From Saprospiraceae bacterium (lineage in GTDB: Bacteria; Bacteroidota; Bacteroidia; Chitinophagales; Saprospiraceae), in contig JABAQQ010000072.1 in the NCBI GenBank assembly GCA_019187225.1, positions 1 to 33,588 of the forward strand: a stretch of DNA of 33,588 nt. Reading direction: 5' to 3'. Under the pieces are notes generated by a model. The model had not been told where the DNA came from. It ran no database searches and saw only the letters and a program-made list of their open reading frames with translations. The position numbers were made by a program, and so were the translations under genes. Positions 15,912-24,022 of this stretch are shown here, piece after piece (the stretch's first letter is position 1; each line of letters starts with the position of its first letter).

Positions 15912-15983
15912 TGCGGGACAAAGTTAAGTAACGCCAAGCTTTGGTTGGCCTGATTCTATGCACGATCAACCAGACGTTGGTGT

Positions 15984-15991
15984 TACTTTTG
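15984..15991 (+). promoter_or_regulatory. Candidate -7 box of the NACHT gene
   Basis: TACTTTTG matches TAnnTTTG and lies 29 bases before the ATG at 16021, which supports that start over an upstream in-frame ATG at 15958. No matching -33 element is clear. Confidence 0.35.
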
Positions 15992-16020
15992 ACCTCGTAT
16001 TTTTCAGCCCACAAATTCTT

Positions 16021-17004
16021 ATGCAAGACATCCAACCCGCCATCGAACTCGGCGTAGACCTGATGAAAGACATCGTGGCAGCGGGGTATTCGTTTTTGAA
16101 GGAGAAAAATAGGGAGCGGGATTTTTTCGGCGTGGCGACGAAGAAGTACGTCGGTGGCTTGCTGGAACGCAACAGCACCATCAAAGTGCTGACCATGCGC
16201 GAGCCGCAGCCCTTGGAAAAAATTTACGTCCGCGCCAATATCCTGAAAGACAAAATCACGGCTGAATTGGGTCTCAGTGCCGAAGAGTTGGAAAAATTCC
16301 ACGACCTCGACCGCCGCGCCTTTGGCAAAATCGCCGAAACGGTGGACGGTGAACGCATCGTGAATCAACTCAAACGCTTCATCGTGCTGGGCAAGCCGGG
16401 CGCGGGGAAAACGACCTACCTGCGTTACCTGACACTGATGATGCTCCAGCCGCACAGCCTTATCGAGCGGCGCAAACTGCCGATTTTCGTGACGCTGCGC
16501 GAGTGGGCCGACAAGAAAAAGCCCTTGCTCGATTTTATCGCGGAGCAGTTCATTATATGCGGATTCGATGAAGCGCGGCCATTTGTGGAGCGGGTGCTGA
16601 CAAACGGCGACTGCATCGTGCTGTTCGACGGCTTAGATGAGGTGAGTCAGGAGGCCAACCAAAGCGGCATCATTCAGGAAATCAAGGATTTTTCAGACAA
16701 ATACGGTGAAAACCAGTTTGTTATCAGTTGCCGGGTGGCGGCGTACAACAAGCAGGCTTGGATATCCTCTTTTGGGAAAACAAAAAACGGCTTGCACCGT
16801 AAAACTGCCACACAAGCGGCTTGCACAGACGGAATGACATTCCGCCTTACACCTCCTCCAGGTTCTTCGTCACCACCTCCTTCCCGTTCATCTGCGACTT
16901 TTTCCCGAACAGCAGCCCCGCCCCGTTGGTGTCGATCGGCACTGTCATCCGAAGGCAAATTTTTTCGCACATATCGGCGCGGATTTTGCCAGCCAGATTA
17001 TTGA
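16021..17004 (+). pseudogene. Truncated NACHT-type STAND ATPase
   Basis: The open frame is 327 codons, of which about 243 look genuine. It has an N-terminal helical segment (1-110) resembling the leaders of bacterial NACHT proteins. A P-loop NTPase follows: Walker A GKPGAGKT (124-131), Walker B CIVLFDGLDEV (198-208, with the NACHT-typical DGLDE) and the sensor segment FVISCRVAAYN (233-243). NACHT proteins normally continue with winged-helix and repeat sensor domains for several hundred residues. Here homology-like sequence stops at about base 16750. The rest of the frame runs through low-quality sequence and antisense to a clpB 3'-end remnant. Bacterial NACHT proteins are antiphage NLR-like sensors. 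This one has lost its sensor half and is probably inactive, unless the fragment works as an ATPase subunit with the TIR and WD40 genes downstream. Confidence 0.75.
16847..16945 (-). pseudogene. Divergent clpB 3'-end remnant
   Basis: Read on the minus strand, these 33 codons (TAA stop at 16847-16849) encode the last 32 residues of a ClpB. They match the intact clpB at 20760-20858 at 27 of 32 residues and about 79% of bases, including a 32-base identical core (16863-16894 equals 20776-20807). Most base differences are synonymous or conservative (R/K, D/N), so the fragment came from a gene under selection in another lineage and is not a recent local copy. It has the same orientation as the real clpB and lies 3913 bases from it. 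Confidence 0.9.
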
Positions 17005-17031
17005 AAGCATAATTTGACAAGGCTTCCCAGA

Positions 17032-17997
17032 ATGCTATACAAGTACCGGGCTTTCATTTCTTACAGACATTCCGAAAACGGTCGGCGCCATGCCGTAGCG
17101 CTTGAGACGGCCCTGAAGCGCTACGCCAAGCCTACGTTTGCCCGCCCGATGTCCATTTTCCGGGACGAAAAACACATGAGACCCGACATCAGCTTGCCAA
17201 AACTCATCCGGGAGGGCTTGGAAAACTCGGAATTCCTGATTTTTTTGGCAGAACGCGCCTCGGCCGAGTCGCAGTGGTGCGGCGAAGAATTAGAATACTG
17301 GTGCGGCGCCCTCCAACGCACCGACCGGCTCATCATTGTCCTGGTTGACGACGACATTGCGTTGAATGGGACGGATGGCGTCCATTGGGAACAAACAACC
17401 GCCCTGCCCGGATTGCTCCAACCTTATCTGATTTCCATACCGCTCTATGTGGATTTGCGATGGGCAAAAAGACCAACGGATACGGATTTGCAAAACCCGA
17501 AGTACCGCCAAGAAGTCAACGCCCTTGCCGCACGGCTCCGGGGTGTGAACCCGGAGGATTTGAACGATGAGGAGATTCGGGTTTTCCGGCGGAATATCCG
17601 GCTGCGGAATGGGGCGATCGGGGTGTTGTTGGGGATGTTGGTGGTTTCCGTGGGGGCAACTTTTTGGGCTTTGAACGCGCAGAAGGAGGCTCAGCGGCAG
17701 CAACAAATTGCAGTAAGGAATGCCGCCGAAGCCAAAAAACAGCAGCAAATAGCCGAAAAAAACCTTGCTGACCGCATTGAGCAGGAAACCCAGAAGGAGC
17801 GACTGAACTTTGACAAATACGTTAGCAGCGGAGATGTCTTTGCCAATTCCGGGGATTTTCCTATCGCTTTGCGCTACTACCAAAAAGCTGATAGCGTGTT
17901 GCAGAAATTCCCGAACGATGCGCAATTACAGTCTAAAAGAGAGGTTTTTGCCCAAAAACTCAATCATGCATTAATCAAAATTCGAGCGAAACGATGA
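17032..17997 (+). CDS. TIR-domain membrane protein with coiled-coil tail
   Basis: The product is 321 residues from the ATG at 17032 (MLYKYRAFISYRHS); a TTG at 17014 is less likely. The TIR domain spans about residues 3-150. It has the YRAFISYRHSE first strand, the IFRDEKHM BB-loop-like segment (43-49) and SQWCGEELEYW (80-90), in which E86 is the expected NADase catalytic glutamate. A single transmembrane helix (about 194-213) is followed by a Q/A/K-rich coiled coil (215-260) and a TPR-like helical pair (262-310). The basic residues before the helix (RRNIRLRNG) place the TIR domain in the cytoplasm and the tail in the periplasm. Its stop overlaps the WD40 start by 4 bases. Bacterial TIR proteins typically deplete NAD+ in abortive antiphage responses, which is the inferred role. 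Confidence 0.88.
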   Translation: MLYKYRAFISYRHSENGRRHAVALETALKRYAKPTFARPMSIFRDEKHMRPDISLPKLIREGLENSEFLIFLAERASAESQWCGEELEYWCGALQRTDRLIIVLVDDDIALNGTDGVHWEQTTALPGLLQPYLISIPLYVDLRWAKRPTDTDLQNPKYRQEVNALAARLRGVNPEDLNDEEIRVFRRNIRLRNGAIGVLLGMLVVSVGATFWALNAQKEAQRQQQIAVRNAAEAKKQQQIAEKNLADRIEQETQKERLNFDKYVSSGDVFANSGDFPIALRYYQKADSVLQKFPNDAQLQSKREVFAQKLNHALIKIRAKR

Positions 17998-20684
17998 AAC
18001 AGGTTTTGACTTTTTTGCTTTTCACATTGCCATTTTTCACTGCCGCCCAGTGTACGCTGGAAGATTATCAAAACCTTTTGAAGGAGGCAAAGGCTGCCCA
18101 GAAATCGGGTAAGTATGATTTGGCGGTGAACAAACTATTGGCAGCGCAGGAATGCCAAGCCGACAAACCAGACAAAGTCGCTGAAGTTAAAAAGAGGATT
18201 TTGGAAGTTTTCAGTGAAGTAAACGCCCAGAGAGATTTGGCTGTGAAAAACGAAAAAGAGTCAAACAGACAACGGACACTTGCAGAGGAACAGACCAAGA
18301 TAGCTAAAGATGAAAAGGAAAAAGCAGAAGCGGAGACAAGACGGATTTATGCCAACGATTTAGCTTTCAAAAGCCAAACTGCGCTGCGTGACGGTAACCG
18401 GACAACAGCTTTTCGGCTTGCTGAAATGGGTGAACGGTTTGTTGACAAAAACAACCCCAATATTTTATCTGCATTGGCGGACGCATTTTATTACAACGAA
18501 CATCCCGATTCTGCCCACCGCTTGCCTTGGAACAAAAATCTTATCAGTCATGAAGGACTCATCGCGTCTGTTGCTTTTTCCCCTGACGGCAAAAGGCTGG
18601 CAACCGGCGCGTTTGACAATACTGCGAAAATCTGGGACTTGGAGAACGGCCATGTTCAATACACTTTTCGAGGGCATGAAAGGGAAGTGAGTTTTGTCGC
18701 TTTTTCCCCGGACGGGAAGAAGCTGGCTATTGGATCATGGGATTCAAATGTTAAAATATGGGATTCGGCAAGTGGCCAGGAAATACAGGTGCTCAGCGGT
18801 CACAATAGTGGGATAAGCGGTGTGGCATTTTCACCCGATGGCAAACTTCTAGCTACAAGTTCTTCCGATCATGAGGCCAAAATCTGGGATTTGACCTCCG
18901 GGAAAACAGTGCAAAACTTAATCGGTCATACCGCATCCGTGGACGGTGTGGTATTTTCACCGACAGGACTGCAAGTTGCCACAATCGCAAGGGATTCAAC
19001 CATCAGAATCTGGAATGTAAAATCCGGGGTGGCTGTTCAGACCATTCAAGTGGGAGGTGGCTATCTCGCGGGTTTAGCCATTTCCCCCGATGGGAAATGG
19101 TTGGCTTGCGGGAAGGAAAACGTTGCTCAAATCTGGGATTTGGAAAGTGGTAAAGCGGTCAAAACATTTTCTGGTCGTAATTCCATCGTGCTTGATGTTT
19201 GTTTATCGCCCGACGGCAAACGGCTTGCAACTGGACACGGAGACGGAACAGCAGCCATCTGGGATATTGCAACCGGGAAAGAACTGATCGCATTTTCAGG
19301 AAACACAGCAGAGATAAACTGCATTGTATTTTCACCCGACGGTCATCGAGTTGCCACGGGGTCAAGCGACAACGTTGCACGAATCTGGAATTTTTTGGAA
19401 TACAAACCGCTACTCGTCAATTGTCGAGAACAAGGCAGCGAACATACTTTTGACTTCAACGAATGGGAGGATAGGGCAAAAGTTGTCCTATTACTCGACA
19501 GGGGTAGTATCGCTTTTTCTCCGGACGGAAAAAGAATTGCCTCTGGCGTGCCAAAAAATGCCAAGGCCAAAATCTGGGATACCGAAAACGGCAGGGAGTT
19601 ACTTTCATTGGTCGGTCATAGCAGCGATGTGCTGTGCACGGCTTTCTCTCCCAACGGCATGTTGATAGCAACTGGCTCCGCAGATGGTACTGCCAAAATC
19701 TGGGATGCGAACAATGGCAAGGAAATTTTTTCATTCAAAGCTGAACACGATGTAGAAGAAGTGATATGCCTGGCTATTTCTCCTGACGGCAAACTGCTCT
19801 CCATCGGATTTCATGGAGGAGCAATAGTCTGGGACTTGGGCTCGAGGAATGAACTGCAAAACCTTCAAGGTCATGATTACCAAGTTAGCTGCGTGGCGTT
19901 CTCGCCCGACAACAAATATTTGGCAACCGGTTCTCAAGATCACACTATAAAACTTTGGGATATGGCTTCCGGAAAAGAAAAAATCACCTTGGATAGCCAT
20001 AATGACGAGGTCAATTCAATCGCTTTTTCACCGGACGGGGTATGGCTGGCCAGTGGAAGTGGCAGCTTCTTTGGCGATGATTTTTCCATAAAAATATGGG
20101 ATGTGGCCAAATTAGGTTTGCAAGCGACGCTAAACGGTCAGCAAAGAATCCGGAGCGTATCGTTTTCCCCCGATGGCCGATGGATTGCAACTGGTTCTGT
20201 GGACAATACTGCAAGAGTATGGGATTGGGTTGCCGGCAGAATCATCCTTACTCTTCGAGGACATTCCAACTTTGTGACCAGTGTCGCTTTTTCCCCCGAC
20301 GGGAAAAGACTCGCCTCAAACTCGTTGGATGGAAGTTTGAAAATTTGGGAGATTTCGACCGAGAGACTTGTCAGGAAGGGTTTAGAAAACTTGAAAGTCG
20401 GCATTATGATTGCATCTCAACTGGAATCGTACAACCTTTCTCATTTGCTTGATGTATTTCCCGACAACGAAACCAAACTCCTCGCCACCGGCGAAACCTG
20501 GCAAATCGCCGCCTTCGCAGACCTCTACGCTCAAAAAATTGCCCAGACCGGCTTTCCCAAAAAGGCAGACTACGAGCGTGCTACGCGCCTCTACCGCGCC
20601 TGCCTCTCGCACAATGTGGACAATCCCTACTTTGAAAAGAAGCTGATTGACCTGGAACAAGTGTGGAAGGAAAAGTCAAAATGA
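17994..20684 (+). CDS. Exported WD40 protein with 14 repeats, partner of the TIR protein
   Basis: The 896-residue product begins with a signal peptide (MKQVLTFLLFTLPFFTAAQ), then a TPR-like pair (about 25-60), a K/E/Q-rich coiled coil (about 70-125) and another helical segment (125-175). Fourteen WD repeats follow, at about 185-780. Each carries a V/IAFSPDGK...LATGS-x-D...KIWD pattern; repeats 5, 8, 10 and 12 are the most irregular. Fourteen blades fit two seven-bladed propellers. A short helical C-terminus (about 800-896) contains YERATRLYRACLSHN. The start overlaps the TIR stop (ATGA), implying coupled, equimolar synthesis. The coiled coil resembles that of the TIR protein, suggesting hetero-oligomerisation. 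WD40 arrays fused to TIR or STAND domains act as sensors in conflict systems; here the sensor is a separate and apparently exported chain. Confidence 0.88.
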   Translation: MKQVLTFLLFTLPFFTAAQCTLEDYQNLLKEAKAAQKSGKYDLAVNKLLAAQECQADKPDKVAEVKKRILEVFSEVNAQRDLAVKNEKESNRQRTLAEEQTKIAKDEKEKAEAETRRIYANDLAFKSQTALRDGNRTTAFRLAEMGERFVDKNNPNILSALADAFYYNEHPDSAHRLPWNKNLISHEGLIASVAFSPDGKRLATGAFDNTAKIWDLENGHVQYTFRGHEREVSFVAFSPDGKKLAIGSWDSNVKIWDSASGQEIQVLSGHNSGISGVAFSPDGKLLATSSSDHEAKIWDLTSGKTVQNLIGHTASVDGVVFSPTGLQVATIARDSTIRIWNVKSGVAVQTIQVGGGYLAGLAISPDGKWLACGKENVAQIWDLESGKAVKTFSGRNSIVLDVCLSPDGKRLATGHGDGTAAIWDIATGKELIAFSGNTAEINCIVFSPDGHRVATGSSDNVARIWNFLEYKPLLVNCREQGSEHTFDFNEWEDRAKVVLLLDRGSIAFSPDGKRIASGVPKNAKAKIWDTENGRELLSLVGHSSDVLCTAFSPNGMLIATGSADGTAKIWDANNGKEIFSFKAEHDVEEVICLAISPDGKLLSIGFHGGAIVWDLGSRNELQNLQGHDYQVSCVAFSPDNKYLATGSQDHTIKLWDMASGKEKITLDSHNDEVNSIAFSPDGVWLASGSGSFFGDDFSIKIWDVAKLGLQATLNGQQRIRSVSFSPDGRWIATGSVDNTARVWDWVAGRIILTLRGHSNFVTSVAFSPDGKRLASNSLDGSLKIWEISTERLVRKGLENLKVGIMIASQLESYNLSHLLDVFPDNETKLLATGETWQIAAFADLYAQKIAQTGFPKKADYERATRLYRACLSHNVDNPYFEKKLIDLEQVWKEKSK

Positions 20685-20686
20685 GC

Positions 20687-20724
20687 GAGCGGCTTCCCCG
20701 ACAATCCTGCCAGACAAGCCGCTC
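20687..20724. terminator. Hairpin between convergent WD40 and clpB genes
   Basis: GAGCGGCTT (20687-20695) pairs exactly with AAGCCGCTC (20716-20724) around a 20-base loop. It begins 2 bases after the WD40 stop and lies just beyond the clpB heptamer array. The T-tract is weak on both strands, so efficiency is uncertain. Confidence 0.5.
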
Positions 20725-20725
20725 T

Positions 20726-20760
20726 CAATCCGCAATCCGCAATCCCAAATCCGCAATCGC
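20726..20760 (+). repeat. Five-unit heptamer repeat at the clpB 3' end
   Basis: The units are CAATCCG, CAATCCG, CAATCCC, AAATCCG and CAATCGC. The array ends at the first base of the clpB stop codon. It is the same heptamer, in the same orientation and unit number, as the array before glyA (12335-12374). Confidence 0.85.
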
Positions 20761-23411
20761 TACACTTCTTCCAACTTCTTCGTCACCACCTCCTTCCCGT
20801 TCATCTGTGATTTCCTGCCGAAGAGCAATCCCGCCCCGTCGGCATCTATCAACACCGTATCGCCTTTTTCGTAGTCGCCGGCAAGCAGGTGTTTGGCGAG
20901 TTCGTTGATGAGTTCGCGTTGGAGCGTGCGTTTGAGCGGGCGCGCGCCGTATTGCGGGTCAAAGCCGTGTTCTACCAGCACTTTGGCGGCGTCTTTCGTC
21001 ACTTCGAGTTGAAGTTCCTGCTTCGTCAGCATACCGCGGATGTCGCCCAGGAGAATATCGAGTATCTGCGCCATCTGGTCTTTGTGCAGCGGGTGGAACA
21101 CCACCACTTCGTCAATGCGGTTCAGAAACTCCGGTCGTAAATTCATTTTCAGGGCGTCCATCACCGCGGCTTTGGCGGCTTCGAACACCTCGTGTTTGCG
21201 CTTGTCGGGCATTTCATCGTAGTCCTCAAACGCTTCGCGTATCTGGTCACTGGCGAGGTTGGAGGTCATGATGATGATGGTGTTCTTGAAGTTTGCCGTG
21301 CGGCCTTTGTTGTCGGTCAGGCGGCCGTCGTCGAGCACTTGCAACAGGATGTTGAAGGTGTCGGGGTGGGCTTTTTCAATTTCGTCCAGCAGTACGATCG
21401 AGTAAGGGCGGCGGCGCACCGCCTCCGTGAGTTGACCGCCTTCGTCGTAACCGACGTAGCCGGGAGGTGCCCCCACGAGCCGCGACACGCTGTGTTTTTC
21501 CTGGTATTCCGACATATCAATGCGTGTGATGGCCTTTTCGTCGTCGAAGAGCACATCGGCAAGGGCTTTGGCGAGTTCGGTTTTGCCCACACCTGTCGGG
21601 CCGCAGAAGATGAATGAACCAATAGGCTTGTCGGGATCGCTAAGCCCCGCGCGGTTGCGGCGGATGGCGTCGGCCACGGCTTCAACGGCTTCGTCCTGGC
21701 CGATGACGCGTTTGTGCATTTCGTCTTCGAGGTGGAGCAGGCGCTCTTTTTCGCCTTTCATCATTTTGGCCACCGGGATACCCGTCCAACGCGCCACCAC
21801 TTCGGCGATGTCGTTGGAGGTGACCGTCTGGGTGGTCATGCGGTTCTCCGGCGCGAGTTCGGCGAGTTTTTCTTCGGCAGCGCGCAGCATGGCTTCCTGC
21901 GCCGGGATGTCCTGGTATTTTATCCGCGATGCTACTTCCAGATTGCCTTCGCGTTCGGCTTTCTGATATTGAATCTGGAGTTCTTCCAGCTTCTGTTTGC
22001 AGTTCTGGATGGCCTCCACAATTTCTTTTTCCGACTGCCACTTCGCGCGCAGACTGTCGAGCTTTTCCTGCACGTCCTGGATCTGTTTGTTCATCGCCTC
22101 CAGTTTCCGCTCGTCTTTTTCGCGCTTAATGGCTTCGCGCTCGATTTCCAACTGACGGAGTTGGCGGTCGAGTTTGTCCACTTCTTCGGGTACGGAGTCG
22201 AGTTCGAGGCGGAGTTTGGCTGCTGCTTCGTCAATGAGGTCAATGGCCTTGTCGGGCAGTTTGCGTTCGGAAATATATCGGTGCGAAAGTTCGGCGGCGG
22301 CCACGATGGCTTCGTCGAGGATCTGCACTTTGTGGTAGTTCTCGTATTTTTCCTGGATACCGCGCAGGATGGAAATCGTGTCCTCCATGCTGGGTTCGTC
22401 CACGTACACCGACTGGAACCGGCGTTCCAGCGCCTTGTCGCTTTCGAAGTATTTCTGGTATTCGTCGAGTGTGGTGGCGCCGATGGTGCGCAGTTCGCCG
22501 CGCGCGAGGGCAGGTTTGAGGATGTTGGCAGCGTCCATCGCACCCTGACCGCCGCCGGCGCCCACGAGCGTATGGATTTCGTCAATAAACAAAATGACTT
22601 GTTCATTGCTATCAACCACCTCTTTAATGACCGCTTTCAGGCGCTCCTCAAATTCGCCTTTGTATTTGGCGCCGGCAATGAGCGCGGCCATGTCGAGGCT
22701 GAAAATTTTCTTGCCCGACAGCGTCTCCGGCACGTCGTGGCGCACGATGCGCCAGGCAATACCTTCTACGATGGCCGTTTTGCCCACACCGGGGTCGCCG
22801 ATGATAACGGGGTTGTTTTTCTTGCGGCGGCTGAGGATGTGCAATACGCGGCGGATTTCTTCGTCGCGTCCGATAACGGGATCAAGTTTACCCGATTCTG
22901 CCAGTTCTGTGAGATTGATGGCGTATTTCTGGAGGGCGTTGTAGACTTGTTCGGTGGTCTGGTCGGTTACTTTGCGGCCTTTGCGCAGTTCCTTGACGGC
23001 TGCAGTCAGCGTTTCTAAGGTCGCACCGTGTTCGCGCAGCAGGCGGGCGGCTTTGTCATTGCCTTTGACAATACCGAGCAGCAATAGTTCGAGCGAAATG
23101 TATTCGTCGCCGAAATCCTTAAGCATGGCTTTGGCGGCGGCGATGGCTTTGTTGGCTTCGTTGGTCAGGTATTGTTTGTCGGCGCCCTGTACTTTGGGCG
23201 TTTCCCACACGAGTTTGTCTAAGTCCTGCTCGAAACGCGCCATGTTGACGCCCGTTTTTTTCAACAAAAAATCCGTCACGGAATCGTCCACTGCCAGCAT
23301 TCCTTTCAGAAGGTGGGCGGCGTCCACGCTTTGTTGTTCGTAGCCGGCGGCGATTTGCTGGGCCTGAAGGATGGCCTCCTGGGCTTTTATCGTGAAATTG
23401 TCGTAGGTCAT
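20760..23411 (-). CDS. clpB: ATP-dependent disaggregase ClpB
   Basis: The product is 883 residues from the ATG at 23411 ([13 protein letters not shown]), the normal ClpB length; an upstream in-frame ATG at 23519 would add 36 unlikely residues. Residues 1-145 are the Clp_N repeat pair. AAA-1 has Walker A GDPGVGKT (205-212) and Walker B VILFIDE (272-278). The coiled-coil middle domain spans about 402-520. AAA-2 has Walker A GPTGVGKT (604-611), pore loop GYVGYD (651-656) and Walker B VLLDE (673-677). It rescues aggregated proteins with DnaK in the cytoplasm. The presence of the middle domain and the lack of an IGF/L ClpP-docking loop fit ClpB rather than ClpA/C. The last 32 codons are duplicated in divergent form at 16847-16945. 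Confidence 0.97.
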   Translation of the reverse strand: MTYDNFTIKAQEAILQAQQIAAGYEQQSVDAAHLLKGMLAVDDSVTDFLLKKTGVNMARFEQDLDKLVWETPKVQGADKQYLTNEANKAIAAAKAMLKDFGDEYISLELLLLGIVKGNDKAARLLREHGATLETLTAAVKELRKGRKVTDQTTEQVYNALQKYAINLTELAESGKLDPVIGRDEEIRRVLHILSRRKKNNPVIIGDPGVGKTAIVEGIAWRIVRHDVPETLSGKKIFSLDMAALIAGAKYKGEFEERLKAVIKEVVDSNEQVILFIDEIHTLVGAGGGQGAMDAANILKPALARGELRTIGATTLDEYQKYFESDKALERRFQSVYVDEPSMEDTISILRGIQEKYENYHKVQILDEAIVAAAELSHRYISERKLPDKAIDLIDEAAAKLRLELDSVPEEVDKLDRQLRQLEIEREAIKREKDERKLEAMNKQIQDVQEKLDSLRAKWQSEKEIVEAIQNCKQKLEELQIQYQKAEREGNLEVASRIKYQDIPAQEAMLRAAEEKLAELAPENRMTTQTVTSNDIAEVVARWTGIPVAKMMKGEKERLLHLEDEMHKRVIGQDEAVEAVADAIRRNRAGLSDPDKPIGSFIFCGPTGVGKTELAKALADVLFDDEKAITRIDMSEYQEKHSVSRLVGAPPGYVGYDEGGQLTEAVRRRPYSIVLLDEIEKAHPDTFNILLQVLDDGRLTDNKGRTANFKNTIIIMTSNLASDQIREAFEDYDEMPDKRKHEVFEAAKAAVMDALKMNLRPEFLNRIDEVVVFHPLHKDQMAQILDILLGDIRGMLTKQELQLEVTKDAAKVLVEHGFDPQYGARPLKRTLQRELINELAKHLLAGDYEKGDTVLIDADGAGLLFGRKSQMNGKEVVTKKLEEV

Positions 23412-23463
23412 TATATATTGTGGATGTGTTGAAGTGTGGATTTGGGTATTTATTGATGAGGGT

Positions 23464-23531
23464 TGATAAAGGTTTATAAGGTTGGTAATGGAGAGTACAC
23501 CGCGATTCATCAACCTCACAAACCTTTATCA
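23464..23531 (-). repeat. Imperfect 24-bp inverted repeat in the clpB leader
   Basis: Bases 23464-23487 and the reverse complement of 23508-23531 agree at about 20 of 24 positions (shared TGATAAAGGTTT core, then AGGTTG). All differences are A/G transitions that keep G-T pairing possible on one strand. The stem would lie in the clpB mRNA leader if the TAAATTTG box at 23551-23558 is the promoter. It is unlike a CIRCE/HrcA operator. Confidence 0.55.
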
Positions 23532-23736
23532 CCTCTCGTCAACCTTTTCGCAAATTTATTTCCAAACCCAAAAGTGGGGTTTGTGGCTGAAAAAGTGGCA
23601 GGTAGATTTAAATTTTGAAGACTTTTTGGCGGCACGATCCATGGGTGCAAGACATTTTTTCAGGCGAGGCGTTGCCAATATTCTTAACGGCTATCCGCTT
23701 CTTTTTTAAAAAGAGGACATGAAGGAGGCGAACGGG

Positions 23737-23793
23737 TGAAAACCGTAAATAAGGCACTTGTGAAAACCCCGCCGCATCCGGCGCATGAAAACC
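23737..23793 (+). promoter_or_regulatory. Three spaced TGAAAACC boxes upstream of the glucan operon
   Basis: Identical octamers lie at 23737-23744, 23761-23768 and 23786-23793, with periods of 24 and 25 bases. A CGCCG/CGGCG hairpin sits between the second and third. The whole block is partly enclosed by the pair CACTTGT (23754-23760) and ACAAGTG (23835-23841). This could be a regulator binding array or part of a structured leader RNA. The regulator is not known. Confidence 0.45.
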
Positions 23794-23848
23794 GGTATAC
23801 ATGAACACGGTCTCTACTTGCAGATGCAGGTCTTACAAGTGGCTAATT

Positions 23849-23925
23849 TTCAGCATATTAACCTTGTTCTTCCGTCTTGTTCCCGCAATTGCTGAATGTT
23901 GTATATCGAAAGTATATATGCTGAA
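23849..23925. repeat. 10-bp inverted repeat before the glucan operon
   Basis: TTCAGCATAT (23849-23858) and ATATGCTGAA (23916-23925) are exact reverse complements 57 bases apart, and a partial copy (TTGCTGAAT) lies between them. It may be a pair of operator half-sites. Confidence 0.45.
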
Positions 23926-24022
23926 TTCCAATCAAAAACTCTAATTTCACAGAGTTAAAAAAATATTATTTCCCCATCCGCCGGCATTGCAAAACACTTA
24001 ACCAAATAAGAAGAAAGGTTTG

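Larger units (their letters stand above)
23412..24022. other. 611-bp divergent intergenic region between clpB and the glucan operon
   Basis: No credible gene is present. From left to right it holds a 24-bp imperfect inverted repeat (23464-23531), a minus-strand TAAATTTG possible -7 box for clpB (plus-strand bases 23551-23558), three TGAAAACC boxes (23737-23793), a CACTTGT/ACAAGTG pair (23754-23760 and 23835-23841), a 10-bp inverted repeat (23849-23925) and an AACTCT/AGAGTT hairpin (23937-23956). The last 40 bases before the operon start are A-rich and hold a purine-rich AAGAAGAAAGG ribosome-binding-like stretch. Confidence 0.6.

Noticed and set aside
15294-15953. 219-codon plus-strand frame over the sRNA region and the LETM1-like gene
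   Set aside because: It crosses a strong terminator, is mostly antisense to the LETM1-like gene and lacks recognisable motifs.
18540-20370. Repeats in the WD40 gene as a CRISPR or DNA repeat array
   Set aside because: The periodicity of about 120-130 bases is protein-level WD40 repetition with degenerate DNA and an open reading frame throughout.
16946-20686. Integrase or transposase that would prove the TIR/WD40 cassette is a mobile element
   Set aside because: None of the frames in the interval has recombinase motifs, so mobility is only inferred from the clpB flanks.
21714-23018. 434-codon open frame on the plus strand inside clpB
   Set aside because: It is fully antisense to a textbook ClpB, is rich in F, V and H from reversed codon bias, and shows no domain.
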